64,000 nt of DNA from Osedax fenrisi (GCA_964019155.1 OZ025245.1:29491045-29555044); one strand, 5' to 3'; positions 1 to 12,300 are shown, numbered from the stretch's first letter. A program made the numbers and translations. The notes: generated by a model from the sequence alone, not told the origin.

Positions 1-353
1 CTACGTGACGCCCCAGCCACTACCCACGACATCCGGTACGCTTTCGCCCTTGTCCACTATATCAGGTACATATTCGATACGCCCCCGCTGTCACCCACGA
101 CATCTGTGACGCATCCGACATCACACATAATACCCGATATGTTCTCAACGTCACCCGTGACCCTCTCGATCTCACCCACAATATCCGTGACCCCCTCATC
201 ATCACCCCCACCATCCGTGATGCCATACAGCACCATACACAATGCATGTATTGCCATCCCCATGACCACCTCCAACATGATATCCTTATTCCATACGTGA
301 GAAGAGGGAATGACCCCAACCCCTCTTCGATAACCAATAGGGAGAAGAGGGGT
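1..353 (+). mobile_element. 3' internal end of a decayed LTR retroelement
   Basis: This stretch is C-rich and relatively GC-rich. It reads as degenerate Ser/Thr/Pro-rich peptide with loosely repeated blocks of the type TCACCC-CGTGAC-C. It ends in a purine run (339-352) that looks like a polypurine tract, followed at once by TGTTATAT, a plausible LTR start. I infer the last internal part of an LTR element whose pol lies left of the window. No catalytic motif is visible. An unrelated minisatellite is the alternative. Confidence 0.3.
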
Positions 354-595
354 TGTTATATATTTTATTTATATATATGCGTCGATATTGTACATCTACG
401 TAATATCAGCGAATATACGCCTAGTGCCTGGTATCACGACGCACGTACAATGTACGTTTCTGCCGTCTCGCATTACCGCCCCACGCTCAGACATATGCGG
501 TGGTCCGCTATATATAATATCTTGAAGAATAAGTCTAACCAATTAACGTAAATAAGCCTTGACATTTTACTCCCATATATACACACAACTTAAGT
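354..595 (+). mobile_element. Probable LTR after polypurine tract
   Basis: It begins TGTTATAT directly after the purine tract. It carries a TATA-like stretch near 511-520 and ends with a segment, AATAAGCCTTGAC at 551-563, that resembles the end of the better defined LTR at 19965-20177 (AAAGCCTTGACTC). The exact 3' end is uncertain. Confidence 0.35.
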
Positions 596-703
596 GTAAT
601 ATATTAGTATTAAACAACTTAGACAGTGATTAATACATAACAACAATTTATATATATATATAATAATTTTATATAATATATTATATGTATACACAAATAT
701 CCA

Positions 704-734
<31 letters not shown>

Positions 735-739
735 GACTA

Positions 740-3062
740 ATGATCTCCTCTTCAACAATGATGGCGTACATACCGACCCCAAGTGTGAGAAGTTAATTCA
801 ACAGATAACCTCACAAGATTCTCCGCAAGCCATTGATACTTATCATTATCATAATTATTACGCGATACCTATGAATTATAATTCATAGTTATCGCAAACT
901 ACATGTGGCCCTTTAATAAAGACCTGTCACACCTTACGATACTTCTATGTTAACTTCTTAAAAAAGATGTCTAATACCTAATATATTCAATAACATGGAA
1001 GAATAAATATACTACTCTATCATATTATGCGACAAAGAAGAAGATAACAATTCAAGTAGACGCTTCATACAATTACTTTGACGCCATCCTCCTACATCCA
1101 TCCAACAAGACGAAATCCCCATCACCTTCGCATCTAAGATATTCAGCCCCGCTGAGACTCGTTATGTATATATCGAAAAATAAATGTAAGCCGTAATATT
1201 CGGAATCGAATGGTTTCACATTATTAAGTCTGACCACAAGTGCAGATGATCACCAGGGTTGGGGTCAAATACACTTTATCAAATACAAATATAAATACAA
1301 ATATTTATTACATTTTTATACAAATATATATCAAATACAAATACAAAATACAAATATTAACACATTAAATATTAAATCATTTGATTTAATCATATTTTAA
1401 ATCATATGATTATATTTTATATAAAATAATAATCCTTATCCCTAGATTATATATATATATAGACATTGCATAGTTAGTGATTGATATGTATTGGATATAT
1501 GATATTAATAGGTTAATTAAAGCAATGTAGATAGGTGGTATAATTTTTAAATATTAAGGAGAAGACGTAGAATTAGAGTAATGAATGGATAAATAATATA
1601 TGAGTTCTAGAGAGAGAATCTAATATAAATATAAAATACAAATATTAAATCATAAAATAATAATTCCTATCTCTATACCAGATTGCATAATAATTAATTG
1701 AAATCTATTTTAATATATTTAATTCCTAAAGAAAATCAATAAAATAGAAAACTGTAAACAATAGACTGATTGCTTGGGATATTATAAGTTATAATTTATA
1801 ACACATACATATTCTATATAGAATATTAATTTATTTATATAGTATTCATAAAATTATTGTTCTATTATATTATTTGTATTATTTAATAAATGTATTCTTT
1901 AATATAAATGGTAAATATTTTGTTAATTTTTTTACATTCACAAATTAATTGTTTAAATTCTACATTCTATTAAATTATTAAATTAAAATATTTTTAAAAG
2001 TGTATTTGAAACTATATTTGATCAAATACACGAAATACGACACTCAAATACAAATACATCACTGAATAATTATTCAAATCAAAATATAAATACGTATTTG
2101 ACCCCATCCCTGATGATCACCCAGAAATATTTCTTCACAGCACCAACCCGAGTCCAAAAAATGCTACTACGAGTGCAGCAGTAAGATTTCACGCTAATAT
2201 TTTTAAAGCCAGGAATAGAGCTACGGATAGATTTTCACCTACAGATGCCAGTGAACACATAGACCTTGATGTCCAGATAAGCCATTGACGTTTGGGACAC
2301 AGAAGATAGAATATTTAAAATTAGAAACGGGAGACGAAACCCTTCAAGCCTTAATTTCTTCTGTATAAGTAACCTCTATTGCCATATGACACACTGACGC
2401 ACTCATGGCAATACCTAAGTATACATTTTGTCCACTATAACAATATCACGTACCTCATTATATTTGATTTTTATACTCAATTCCCATTCATATACACTAT
2501 GAGTGCACCAGCGCAACCATTGTAGATCATCTAAAACATGGTATCCTAGACCGGTTACTTAGCGACAACGGAGGACTATATTCGTCACAAGCGTTCCGAA
2601 TATTTGCATCCGAATGGGGATTCAACCACAGGACAAGCAGGCATACCACTTCCTAAGTAACGGCCTAGCCGAGGAACCATGCAGAGCTTGAAGATCTCTG
2701 AGAACTTCCAGATGTCGAAACTTCTACTATGATCTAAACCAGTAATTATCGACACAAAGCCCCACCGAACTGCTCTACAGCCACAAGTTAGCAAACCCTT
2801 TACCTAGCACCTACCCCGTAGACTTGTCGAATGAGAATAAATTATCATCCAATATGTCAACCACACGACACTAGTAAAAAACAAGACTCATTGTACCTGT
2901 CCAACATAACACCCCTCACAAACATTCACCAGCGTGACCACATATCAAAGACATGGAAGCCAGCTATGAAACTTCGGAGTTACAACATCCGCAGTATGGA
3001 TTGTTCTACCTTCGGGAGAAATCTATGAGATATCCGCCTTACTTCCCCGTCGACGCCCTGTC
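740..3062 (+). pseudogene. Ty3/gypsy pol remnant (RT connection, RNase H, integrase)
   Basis: Six-frame reading shows a decayed gypsy polyprotein in several frames with many stops. In order: the RT thumb block with a DGVHTDPKC-like motif (about 745-870); RNase H with a DAS-like and an FASK..SPAETRY..IEK block (1060-1215) and SDHK (1230-1242); a hAT insertion at 1254-2112; the end of RNase H with a SEHIDLDVQ-like motif (2250-2282); the integrase core with SDNGGLYSSQAF..FASEWGFNH (2560-2625); and an integrase C-terminal block (2900-3030). The order matches Ty3/gypsy pol. Every domain is broken, so no product is expected. A polypurine tract and LTR start follow at 3331-3342. Confidence 0.8.
1254..2112. 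mobile_element. hAT-type non-autonomous transposon inside gypsy RNase H
   Basis: The ends form 19-bp terminal inverted repeats (CAGGGTTGGGGTCAAATAC and the complement of CAGGGATGGGGTCAAATAC) with one mismatch. They are flanked by a perfect 8-bp duplication, ATGATCAC (1246-1253 and 2113-2120). CAGGG ends plus an 8-bp duplication are typical of the hAT superfamily. The interior is AT-rich with CAAATACAAATA-type motifs and no transposase. Related interiors lie at 8255-8795 and 17640-17790. Confidence 0.88.
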
Positions 3063-3330
3063 AGGAGGTAGTACCAACACACCGAGATGCATCAGATAAT
3101 CACTCAAGACCTCTTGCCCTACCCTCTACTCCACCGATACTCGGTTCAGATGTAGTTATTCCTCTCCGTAGTGTGTCATTACATTCTCATCCCAGGGATA
3201 TCGCACTCACAACTAGTCCGTTGACACCCGGTCCTGATCTAGATAATCAAACCTCGTCAACCGTAGCGCTGCGTTGATCTAACAATAATTTACGATCCCC
3301 ACTTTTATTATTGACTTGTAGATATAAATG

Positions 3331-3700
3331 TATAAAGGGGGTGTTATATGCTTACATATATATATAACTACTTATTATTATAATCTATATTTATATATAT
3401 ATATATCCATGTGCCTTCTACACATATGTATTCCTACCAAAGATATATATATATAATGTTAGCGCTCTAAATATAGATACCAAGCTATTATTTAATAGGA
3501 ATTTATATTCGCCAAACTTATTATTGTAGCCTATAGACTGTGACACAGTCCGATACAGAATTATCTGTACATCTTATACACATCCCTAATTATTATATAT
3601 ATATATATAATGTCACATATTTCGACATGGCTATTGTTCACAATAAATCTCAGCATTATTATCCTCTCCTTCTTTCAAATATAATATTGTGTATAAACTA
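3331..3700 (+). mobile_element. Polypurine tract and 3' LTR of the gypsy remnant
   Basis: The run AAAGGGGG (3334-3341) is followed by TGTTATATG, a typical polypurine tract to LTR transition, just after the integrase remnant. An AATAAA-like signal followed by a pyrimidine-rich stretch lies at 3643-3678. The 3' end is only approximate and no matching 5' LTR was identified. Confidence 0.42.
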
Positions 3701-3721
3701 ATGGATTTATTATACTTAATA

Positions 3722-3880
3722 ATCAGGAGCCGGTTACTCTGGAAATAAAATATTTCCTATCACTATCCAGAGACAATCTCTGGATAATTCTCAGTAAATC
3801 GGGTTGTTCTGGACAAAAATACATATATTACAGCAAAAAAAATAGCCTAGGTTAGATAGAGGATGGGTTGTTCTGGGAAT
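3722..3880 (+). repeat. Dispersed repeat with GGTTACTCTGG motifs (copy 1)
   Basis: It contains GGTTACTCTGG, CCAGAGACAATCTCTGG (a short hairpin) and two GGGTTGTTCTGG motifs. The same motifs recur in reverse orientation at 5540-5620. Class unknown; the rest is too diverged to define ends. Confidence 0.35.
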
Positions 3881-4234
3881 TTTTAGCTAATTTTATTCGC
3901 GTCGGACATTCGAGTAGCTCTCAAAATATATTTGTATAAAACTTGGACAATTTGATGGTACTTAGGATAACAAATAGGTGTCCTTATTAAATTTATAATA
4001 CATAGGATCAAATATTAAAATATGAAATATGGGTTCTATATAATCCTATACTATATATATATATATTTATACATAATATAAAATATAATAATGAACACAC
4101 TTAGTGTTTCGAAATAATTTCTAGTTAAATATATTTCATAATATATAATATTTTTAATAGATATGATAATAAAATATTAAATAATAATATTGATATTGAA
4201 TGGAATTTTATTTGTTTTATGTTTTGTTTTATAT

Positions 4235-4560
4235 ATGATAAGTATGCTAATTATATAATGAATATGCTTTTTCTTGTAAAAGACTTTAAAATAATGTCTA
4301 GTAAATAGCCTAAATAGTGTAAATAGGGTAAATAGTAAATAGGTTAAATAGTATTATTATTTATATTAAAAAAATATATATTATAAAATAAAAAATATAC
4401 CACCTGAGGGCATCGTAGGCAGTCTACCTTCTGCATTGCATACAGCAATCTAACCACTATACTACCTATCGGATTTTATTAATTATGTATAATTACTAAT
4501 AGTAGTATTAGTTTTGGTTTAATTATAAATATAATTAGAATAGAATTATTTTTCATATAA
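4235..4560. repeat. Left arm of large inverted repeat
   Basis: This arm is the diverged reverse complement of 5830-6135. Shared blocks include the AGTATGCTAA-TATATAATGAATATGC stretch, the CTAGTAAATAGT block, a tRNA-like module, and TTATTAATTATRTATAATTACT. The arms are roughly 80-85% identical by eye. The 1.3 kb between them is AT-rich and itself contains tandem hairpins. Confidence 0.7.
4398..4470 (-). repeat. tRNA-like module (box A intact, box B damaged)
   Basis: Read on the minus strand it contains GGTAGTATAGTGGTTAGA, a good Pol III box A / D-arm, then a short anticodon-arm-like hairpin. The box B region (CTACGATGCCC) is degraded. It is the partner of 5967-6042. It probably derives from a tRNA-derived SINE rather than a working tRNA gene. 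Confidence 0.5.
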
Positions 4561-5034
4561 AATTGTACTTATTTTGTTATCATATCATACAAATAGTATT
4601 TATTATATCTAGAAACTATATAGATATCCTGTATAATTGTAATATTATAATTAATAGTATGCAACTGAATAACATAAATTGTATTAATATTTACTTTAAG
4701 TAATAGTATTACTTAGTAATAGTATTACTTAGTAATACTTATTATAATTATTATAATTATATAAACTTAGTTTAAAACTATTATAATTATATAAAATATT
4801 CAACAAATATTATTTCGATATTGAATTGATTATATAATTGTACTTATATTATAAACTATATGATAGTATAATTAATTAACCCAGGTAACAATTATAGCCT
4901 CATAATAATTTAATTATGTGATAATTATTATCATAATAGCATATATATAATAGCCTCGAATGTTTACATTGTGTTGTAAATGTATATTTATTAAATAATA
5001 TAATATTAAATATTTAATAATATTATATTATGCT

Positions 5035-5312
5035 GCTATTCATTTGTCATGCTATTATAATAATGATGGTGCTATTAAAAGTCTATTATGCAATTATTAT
5101 GCTGCTATTAATTGCATAATAGACTTATAAGAGCATGAAAAATTAATATAAGCATAATTATTATGCTGCTATTATGATAATTTGTCATGCTATTATAATA
5201 ATTATGGTGCTATTAAAAGTCTATTATGCAATTATTATGCTGCTATTAATTGCTTAATAGACTTATAAGAGCATGACAAATTAATATAAGCATAATTATT
5301 ATGCTGCTATTA
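5035..5312. repeat. Tandem pair of 137-bp hairpin-forming units
   Basis: Two adjacent near-identical units each contain TTGTCATGCTATTATAATAAT, then AAAGTCTATTATGCAATTA facing TAATTGCATAATAGACTT. Each unit can fold on itself. They sit in the central part of the large inverted repeat. Confidence 0.7.
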
Positions 5313-5539
5313 TGATAATAGACATTTAATTATCTATTGATTATACTTGAAATTAAATGGGCTTTCCGAAACTATATAGAATTCTTATGTACATCCTTTA
5401 ATAATCGAATTATAATTAAGTAATATTTAACTTAGGTACATAATTATATTTTGAATATTTTTAAACATTCAAAAATGAAATAAGGATTAGGAATATAGAA
5501 ATATTGCTGAGCTTGATCTCGGATAAGATATGTTTACAA

Positions 5540-5720
5540 AATCCCAGAGTAACCCAATAATATCTATAAATAAGGTTTGTCCTTGTTGGGATTGTCTCTG
5601 GCCAATCTCAGAGCAACCAGCCCCTGGACCAGTTAATATGTGCCAACTTTCAACATAGCTTATTTTGAAAAGCCTTTCAAAATATTTTTGTAGGGTTATT
5701 TTGAGCATTTAAAAAAATTC
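5540..5720 (-). repeat. Dispersed repeat with GGTTACTCTGG motifs (copy 2)
   Basis: The minus strand shows GGGTTACTCTGGG, GGTTGCTCTGAG and CCAGAGACAATCC, matching the motif set at 3722-3880. Its position is not symmetric with that copy, so it looks like an independent, inverted copy rather than part of the large inverted repeat. Confidence 0.35.
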
Positions 5721-5829
5721 AAATAAGTTGTTATTATTCATCATAATTTTCGATTTATATTATATAATTAATAACTATCATATTATATACTTAGTATAAT
5801 ACTATATATATAATAATAATCATACTATT

Positions 5830-6135
5830 ATTTTGTATTCTTAGAATAATTCTATAATTTATCAATACTTTATTAAATTTGTGAAATATAATTATATTCT
5901 AATTCTATTTATAATTAAATCAAATCTAATACTACTATAAGTAATTATATATAATTAATAAAACTGGTTTGGTAGTATAGTGGTTAGATTGTTGTATGCA
6001 ACACAGAAGGTCTGGTTACGATGCCCTCAGGAGGTATATTTTTTAATATAAATAATAATAATAATTTTACTATTTACTAGAAATTATTGTAAAGCATATT
6101 CATTATATACTTAGCATACATATCATATATATAAA
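5830..6135. repeat. Right arm of large inverted repeat
   Basis: It is the reverse complement of 4235-4560 with scattered differences and small indels. Similarity continues weakly outward to about 6180 and inward to about 5740. Confidence 0.7.
5967..6042 (+). repeat. tRNA-like module (partner of 4398-4470)
   Basis: GGTAGTATAGTGGTTAGA forms a clear box A / D-arm. GGTTACGATGCCC resembles box B with one inserted base. A TGTTG..CAACA stem sits where the anticodon arm would be, but the loop has no proper U33-anticodon arrangement. A tRNA-derived repeat is the best reading. Confidence 0.5.
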
Positions 6136-7029
6136 ACAAATAAAATTCTATTAACTATTAATATTTTATATATGTAGGTGCAGATGTACCATAATGGAAG
6201 CTATTCTATCAATTCTTTTAATTAATTATATTTCCATAAATCTTCACAATTCGTACTTATAAAGTGAATCTGATTTTCTTCAATTATAATTATTTATTAA
6301 TTAATTAATATTATATATATCTTGTTTCGAAAACAACTGTGTTCTTACTTTATGTGTAATAAACTAATATAAAACCATTTTCATTTCAGGTTAACAATGT
6401 TTTGATGATCAATTAATTATTTATTTTGTATTAAATTCTCACTAAATCTGCATACAGATTCAATTTATTTTTTAATAATATTTCGTAACACCATACAAGA
6501 CCATATTTTATACAATGCTACTTTTAAATATTTGTGGAATATACATATTTTTCTCATTTTCAACATGTATATATTTTATTTAAATTAATAAACTTATATA
6601 TTTCAATAAGTAATACTATATAGAAAATGTTTATTGATATGTGTTTAAAGGTACTATTCATTAGTTACATGTAAAATAACATCTTTTCAAAATGTATCCA
6701 CTTATAATATTAAAGTTTTTGTAATAATTATTTAACAATCTTATTATAAATATTTATTTTAAATAATGATTAACAAATAAAATAAAAATGTATCACTAAT
6801 TTACTACATATATATAGAAATAATAATTTATACTGTTCATTTATTATTATTGTGAAATTTAAAGAAAAAATATTCAATATGTAGTTAATGAGATATACAA
6901 AATAATTATTCTGACTAAATCAAGTTTAAAGTTTTTTAAAAATTAATTTTTACACTATATATAGTTACTAATGTATATATTATATTTATAAATGATATTA
7001 AAAATATAATTATACATATACAATTTATT
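6136..7029. other. AT-rich intergenic stretch, nothing recognised
   Basis: Very AT-rich without open frames, splice-bounded exons or repeats that I could pair with other parts of the window. Confidence 0.6.
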
Positions 7030-7560
7030 TTAATTATATGTTTGCACATCCTGCAGCATATGAATTTTCTTGATGTTTCATCTTCTTCTTCACCTTTGTA
7101 GCATCCAAGCATCGTAATCTGTCTTGTTGTACTGCATATTCTGCAACCGATTATAATGAATATCCTAGCAACCCATCAAATGCAGCTAAATAGGCCTGCA
7201 TTCCAAAGTTAAATGTTCATACTGCCATTGTTACAGCAAATTGTTCTAGAATATTAAAATATAATTAATAAAATATAATACAAATTAATTCAACTTTTAT
7301 ACCTTTGAACATCGAGACTAAATCATATTATGAAAACTTTTCAACTTTTTTTACATATGGGGCTATATGGGGCTATACTTGTTCAATAAAAAAATCTTTA
7401 TTTTAATCCTGTATAATTATTTTTATATATTATGAATTTATATACCCAGATTTAATATATATATATATATAATATATGAACCTTCATATTTTGCTTTCTT
7501 GTAAACACAATAATCTCCACATAATTTCAAAGTCAATAACGTAGCCGGTGTAGTCAATAA
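7030..7560 (-). pseudogene. Mutator-like transposase remnant
   Basis: On the minus strand a TVIDYTGYVIDFEIM-like block (about 7505-7550) resembles the segment before the paired cysteines in the eukaryotic Mutator-like transposase domain. Further on, an AV-TFNFGMQAYLAAFDGLLGYS block, a QQDRLRCLDATK block and a YAAG block (7250-7040) follow in the order expected of that domain's C-terminal half. Stops and an AT-rich gap interrupt it. The assignment rests on motif order alone. It lies about 250 bp from a MITE, but whether the two belong together cannot be told. Confidence 0.4.
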
Positions 7561-7817
7561 CTGTAGCAAATAAATAAATTAAATTCAATTGAATTCATAT
7601 AATATATTCACTAAAGTATTTGAGCAAAAGTTATTTAAAAAATAAATATAAAAAATAATCCATTGAATATGAAATTAATTATATTTATTATAATTTACTG
7701 ATATTAAAAATAAAATACATGAAATTGGATTACGTAATAGAAATTGTAGACTTTAAATAGATATATAAAGTATGTAGTAGAAATTGTAAGTAAATAAAAT
7801 AAAATATAGAGTATATA

Positions 7818-8248
7818 CAAAAATTTTGCGAAGCAAAGATATAACACTCCCTATGCATGCAACGTAATTTAGTAATATCCCCTGCCGCTGCTAGCAGTAG
7901 TATCGAAATCACTGAAATAGATTTATGTTCGGCTCTATTTGCATACAACAATGTTTTCATTGTTCTATTAAATTACATGCAATATAAATTAGCTTTTACT
8001 TACTAAATATATACTTATAGAATTTAAAACATACATATCATATTTGTTTGTTATATGTTAGTAATGAACACTTAGTTTTCATCATATAAATATTAATTTA
8101 AAGCATATTATTTAACATTTTAAAATTGTATAAACAACACATAGTTCCTAAAAGTAACCCGCTATAAGTGGCACTGGGGTATTTTGTATACAAATTCGAA
8201 TAACACGATTTCGCGTAAGTGTTATATCTTTCCTTTGGAAAATCTTTG
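7818..8248. mobile_element. MITE family 1, copy 1 (7-bp target duplication)
   Basis: The ends are inverted repeats of the type CAAAGATTTT..GAAG.AAAGATATAACACT (about 34 bp, imperfect). The flanking 7 bases are GTATATA on both sides. The interior is shared almost throughout with copy 3 (11072-11509), including a TTTGCATACAACAATG block. It has no coding capacity. Confidence 0.8.
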
Positions 8249-8254
8249 GTATAT

Positions 8255-8795
8255 ATATAAAGATATTACATGGTTAGTGATTGATATATATTGAATATAT
8301 CAGATTTATAGGTTAATTAAAGCAATGTAGATAGGTGGGTGTATACGGTAAGGGAAGATTAGTTGTTTAAATAATTAAAATAATAGGTATATAAAATCAT
8401 GTAGGAGCAAGATTTATCATGGATAAAATTGAAGAAGTATAATGTAGATAGCGAGGAGTGGATTGGGAAAGCCGAAGAGTGAGTTAATTAAATTAATATA
8501 TTATACACATTTTTCTTAAAGAATCAAATATAAATACAAATATTAACACATTAAATATTAAATCATAAAATAATAATCCCTATCTCTATACCAGATTGCA
8601 TAATAATTAATTGAAATCTATTAATTAAAATTTATTTGATATCTAAAGAAAATCGATATGATAAAAAACTGTAAACAATATACTGGTTGCTTGGGATATA
8701 ATAAGTTATAATTTATAACACTTATACATAAAATATAAATTAAATTCATATATATAGTTTTTATCAAATACGAAAATCAAATACAAATACATGCA
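8255..8795. mobile_element. Derivative of the hAT-type element
   Basis: It shares long blocks with the interior of 1254-2112: GGTTAGTGATTGATAT, GGTTAATTAAAGCAATGTAG, CTATCTCTATACCAGATTGC and AAACTGTAAACAATA. Its left end abuts MITE copy 1 and its terminal repeats are lost. Confidence 0.7.
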
Positions 8796-10053
8796 ATTAC
8801 TGGAATGGAGGCTTATAGATTGTGAACGGAGATTAAGTGAGGTAGGTAATAGTTGGTGTAGAAATGAGATAGGATATCAACAATTAAATGTTACAGGTTA
8901 CATGGAATATGTCATATGGCGATTTGAATATCATATGTATATAAATTTGAATTTTTTAATAGATATTAAATAAATTGAACAATTTTTAATCAAAGCAAAA
9001 TTTTATAAATATTAATCATTAATTTGATATTTTGAAATCGATAATATATAAATGTTACAAACTTTATCATATAGTCGATTTCTAGAATAGAATCCTGATC
9101 ATTACTTTTATATATCAAAATATATTATTTGATAAATCAAGCTTTAATAATAAATTTCCTAAATCAATTCTATAAAGATTATATATTATTATAATAAAAA
9201 ATAATGAATATATATTAAATAAAATTAATAAAGAAATAATACAGAATAATAAATAGAATAATACATTTGATTAGATATATAATTGAATATGATATTTTAA
9301 TAACAAATAATGAATATACATATATTTAAAACAAATATATAAATAAACTTTTATTTTATATAAATACTAATAATGAATTACTAACATGTTTAAATAAAGG
9401 ATCTTTTTTAATAATGTCTTGACCATCATGGATTTTAGTTATAATATTATTGAATTCTGGATCTTCATGATCTTTAGTGATTTAACTGGCATAGCTTTAG
9501 AGTAATTTCTCTTTAATTTGATTATAAAAATTCTTAAAATAAATTTACAACATTCTGTATTAATTTAATTGATTAAATAGGTAATTTATATAATTTAAAA
9601 TACAAACCATTGCATAAGTTTGCTATCCTACATGTTCAATTAGTATGCCTTGAATACCGGCAGCAATCAAATTTGTATTATATTCCAACATCACTTTTGT
9701 TTTGACTCCAAAAAGACTTTTCTTAAATGTAATTATTCATCACCTGCAATTAATTATATATTTTTATCTTATATATTATATTCCATATTATTAAACATAT
9801 TTAATATTTGTATGTACATGTTTGTACATAAAAATATGTATTGGATACTACTGATTACAAAATAAATAAAGTAATATTAAATTATTGAAAATAAATTAAT
9901 AAATTTATAATAATACAAAAATACACCAATACCAATAAAATAAATACCATGTAAATAATTATTAATTAAAATATTATTATTTTCAATTACAAAATGTTAA
10001 TAAATAAATATTATTGACATGTCTAAAATATAATATAATTTAAAAGATATTAA
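8796..10053. other. AT-rich intergenic stretch
   Basis: Only short frames are present (for example 9650-9865 on the plus strand), with amino-acid composition typical of random AT-rich DNA. No repeat or gene was recognised. Confidence 0.55.
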
Positions 10054-10476
10054 CAAAGATTTGGCGAATCAAAGATATAACACTCGCTACCTACGCAACA
10101 TGATTAGTATTCATACATCCCGCTTCTAGCAGCAGTATCGAAATCGATTTAGATTTGCCGCAATTTGCATACTACAATGTTTTCATTACTCTTATTAAAT
10201 GACTTGCAATATAAATTAGCTTTTACTTGCCACATAGATATTTATAGGATTTAAAACCAACATATCCTAGTTCTATATATTAGCAATAAACACTTAATAA
10301 AATAATAATTAAAAGCATATTATTTTTCATTTTAAAAGTGCATAGTTTGATACAAATTTATATTATAAACAACACATAGTTCCAAAAAATGACCTATATA
10401 TGTGGTGATGTTGGTTTTTGTATACAAAATTTAATTACACGATTGAGTGTTCTATCTTTCATTAGAAAAATCTTTG
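10054..10476. mobile_element. MITE family 1, copy 2
   Basis: CAAAGATTTGGCGAATCAAAG at the left end faces its diverged complement at the right. The flanking duplication is ATATTAA (7 bp) on both sides. It is more diverged than copies 1 and 3 but keeps the same interior order. Confidence 0.78.
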
Positions 10477-11071
10477 ATATTAATATGAAAAATTTTATTA
10501 TCTAAAATTTGAATATTGGATGTTAAATAATTATATACAATTAGTTTATTAATTATATATTATTATTTGGTAACCAGTGTTCTCGTGCGAAGTGATTTCA
10601 TGGGGAATGATATTATACGGATTGGTGATTTCGTGTGTAGTTTAAATTCTACTATTTATAAATAATTATTTATATATATTATCATTTCACACGAGATCAT
10701 TCGCCACAAAATTACTTAACACGATATTATTGGTATTCTATTATTTAACTAATTATTTTTTATTATATTACACATATCATTGATTATATAATTAAATAAA
10801 AACCATTCGATAACTCCTGTTCTGTTTTGCACTTGATTCTAAAAGATTATTATCATAAAGTTAATTATATATTATATTATAGATTAAATATATATATTAC
10901 GATATTTATAAGTTTTAATTTTAGCGTTATACTACTCTAAACAGTGAAATTAACAGATATAATTAAGAAGAAATTTACAAATGATAAAGAATACATATGT
11001 AATTGTAAATGTGGAATTATAAACTACTAAATACCAATACAGTATTAATATAAACTGCGAGATAATAATAC
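10477..11071. other. AT-rich spacer with an imperfect inverted repeat
   Basis: Around 10578-10735 a CGTGCGAAGTGATTTC-type block faces a CGTGT..AATTTTGTGGCGAATGATCTCGTGTG-type complement, suggesting a small decayed fold-back element. The remainder has no recognised content. Confidence 0.4.
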
Positions 11072-11509
11072 CAAAGATTTTGCGAAGCAAAGATATAATA
11101 CTCCCTATGCATGCAACGTAATTTAGTAATATCCCCAACCGCTGCTAGCAGTAGTATCGAAATCACTGAAATAGATTTAGGTTCGGCTCTGTTTGCATAC
11201 AACAATGTTTTCATTGCTCTATTAAATTACATGCAATATAAATTAGCTTTTACTCACTAAATATATACTTATAGTATTTAAAACATACATATCATATTTG
11301 TTTGTTATATATTAGTAATGAACACTTAGTTTTCATCATATAAATATTAATTTAAAGCATATTATTTAACATTTTAAAAGTGTATAGTTAAATACGAATT
11401 TACATTATAAACAACACATAGTTCCTAGGTGGCACTGGGGTATTTTGTATACAAATTCGAATTACAGGATTTCGCGTAAGTGTTATATCTTTCCTTCGGA
11501 AAATCTTTG
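11072..11509. mobile_element. MITE family 1, copy 3
   Basis: It runs CAAAGATTTTGCGAAGCAAAG to the complementary right end, flanked by ATAATAC on both sides (7 bp). It is about 95% like copy 1, with a 10-20 bp deletion near the right end. Confidence 0.82.
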
Positions 11510-12089
11510 ATAATACCGTACAAATGTAAAATAATTATACAATATGCATTATCAGTGAATTATTATTTAAATATTACATATATATGTATTATATAATAGT
11601 GTTTAACATCATATATATTATGTAGTGATGTAAACAATTTGAATATTTAGATTAGAATATTAAAAAAGTATTCATGGGATTAAAGTAGTAGTATTAATAT
11701 TTTTGTGTACGGTATTAGTATAGCAGTTATTTCATAATTGGAATTTTCAGTTTTCTATAAGCAATAAATATAGTATATTAAGTAATTATAATATTATTTA
11801 ATACTTTAAAATATTAATAATTTATTACTATAATATTAATAAATATATGAATTATAATATCATATTATAAATATACATAAGTATGTTAAAATGGTTTTCG
11901 CCGAAGATTACAAATAAACTACCCTGTTTGGTTAGAACGGACAAACGGCAATTTTATTTAAAACTATATTTATTAAATTACTTTTATTTCTATATTAACT
12001 AATGCTGATTGTATATTTTTCATAATGTATAACTATTATATTGTTAACAATATTTAATATGATATGGTATTATAATAATCATATAATAT
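11510..12089. other. AT-rich spacer, nothing recognised
   Basis: No open frame, splice-bounded exon or repeat partner was seen. A short block at 11890-11960 is less AT-rich but gives no protein match. Confidence 0.5.
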
Positions 12090-12235
12090 ATATGGATACA
12101 GGAGAAGCAGACCACCGATATATTTAAGAGCCGCCCATCGATGTAAATATATGTTACGCTTTCACACGCTAAAATATTCCATATGAGTAACATACATACG
12201 TTGTTTATGTGTATTATCATATTAACACAAATATA
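12090..12235. repeat. Inverted repeat arm (partner 13055-13200)
   Basis: It contains AAGAGCCGCCCA, TATGTTACGCTT and CACACGCTAAAATATTCCATA-GAGTAACATAC, all found as the reverse complement at 13055-13200. A related TTACGCT..ATATTC..TGAGTAACAT order recurs at 16365-16410, so this may be a fold-back family. Confidence 0.6.
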
Positions 12236-12300
12236 TATTATAATTATATACATATATATTATACATGTATAATAATATTAATAGTAACTGTACGGATTAT

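Noticed and set aside
106..551. Small frames at the left edge as host genes
   Set aside because: Low-complexity Ser/Thr/Pro text from a repetitive C-rich stretch next to a polypurine tract; better explained as retroelement sequence.
8791..8973. 60-codon plus-strand frame
   Set aside because: No motif, no splice sites, and it begins within the end of a hAT derivative; likely chance.
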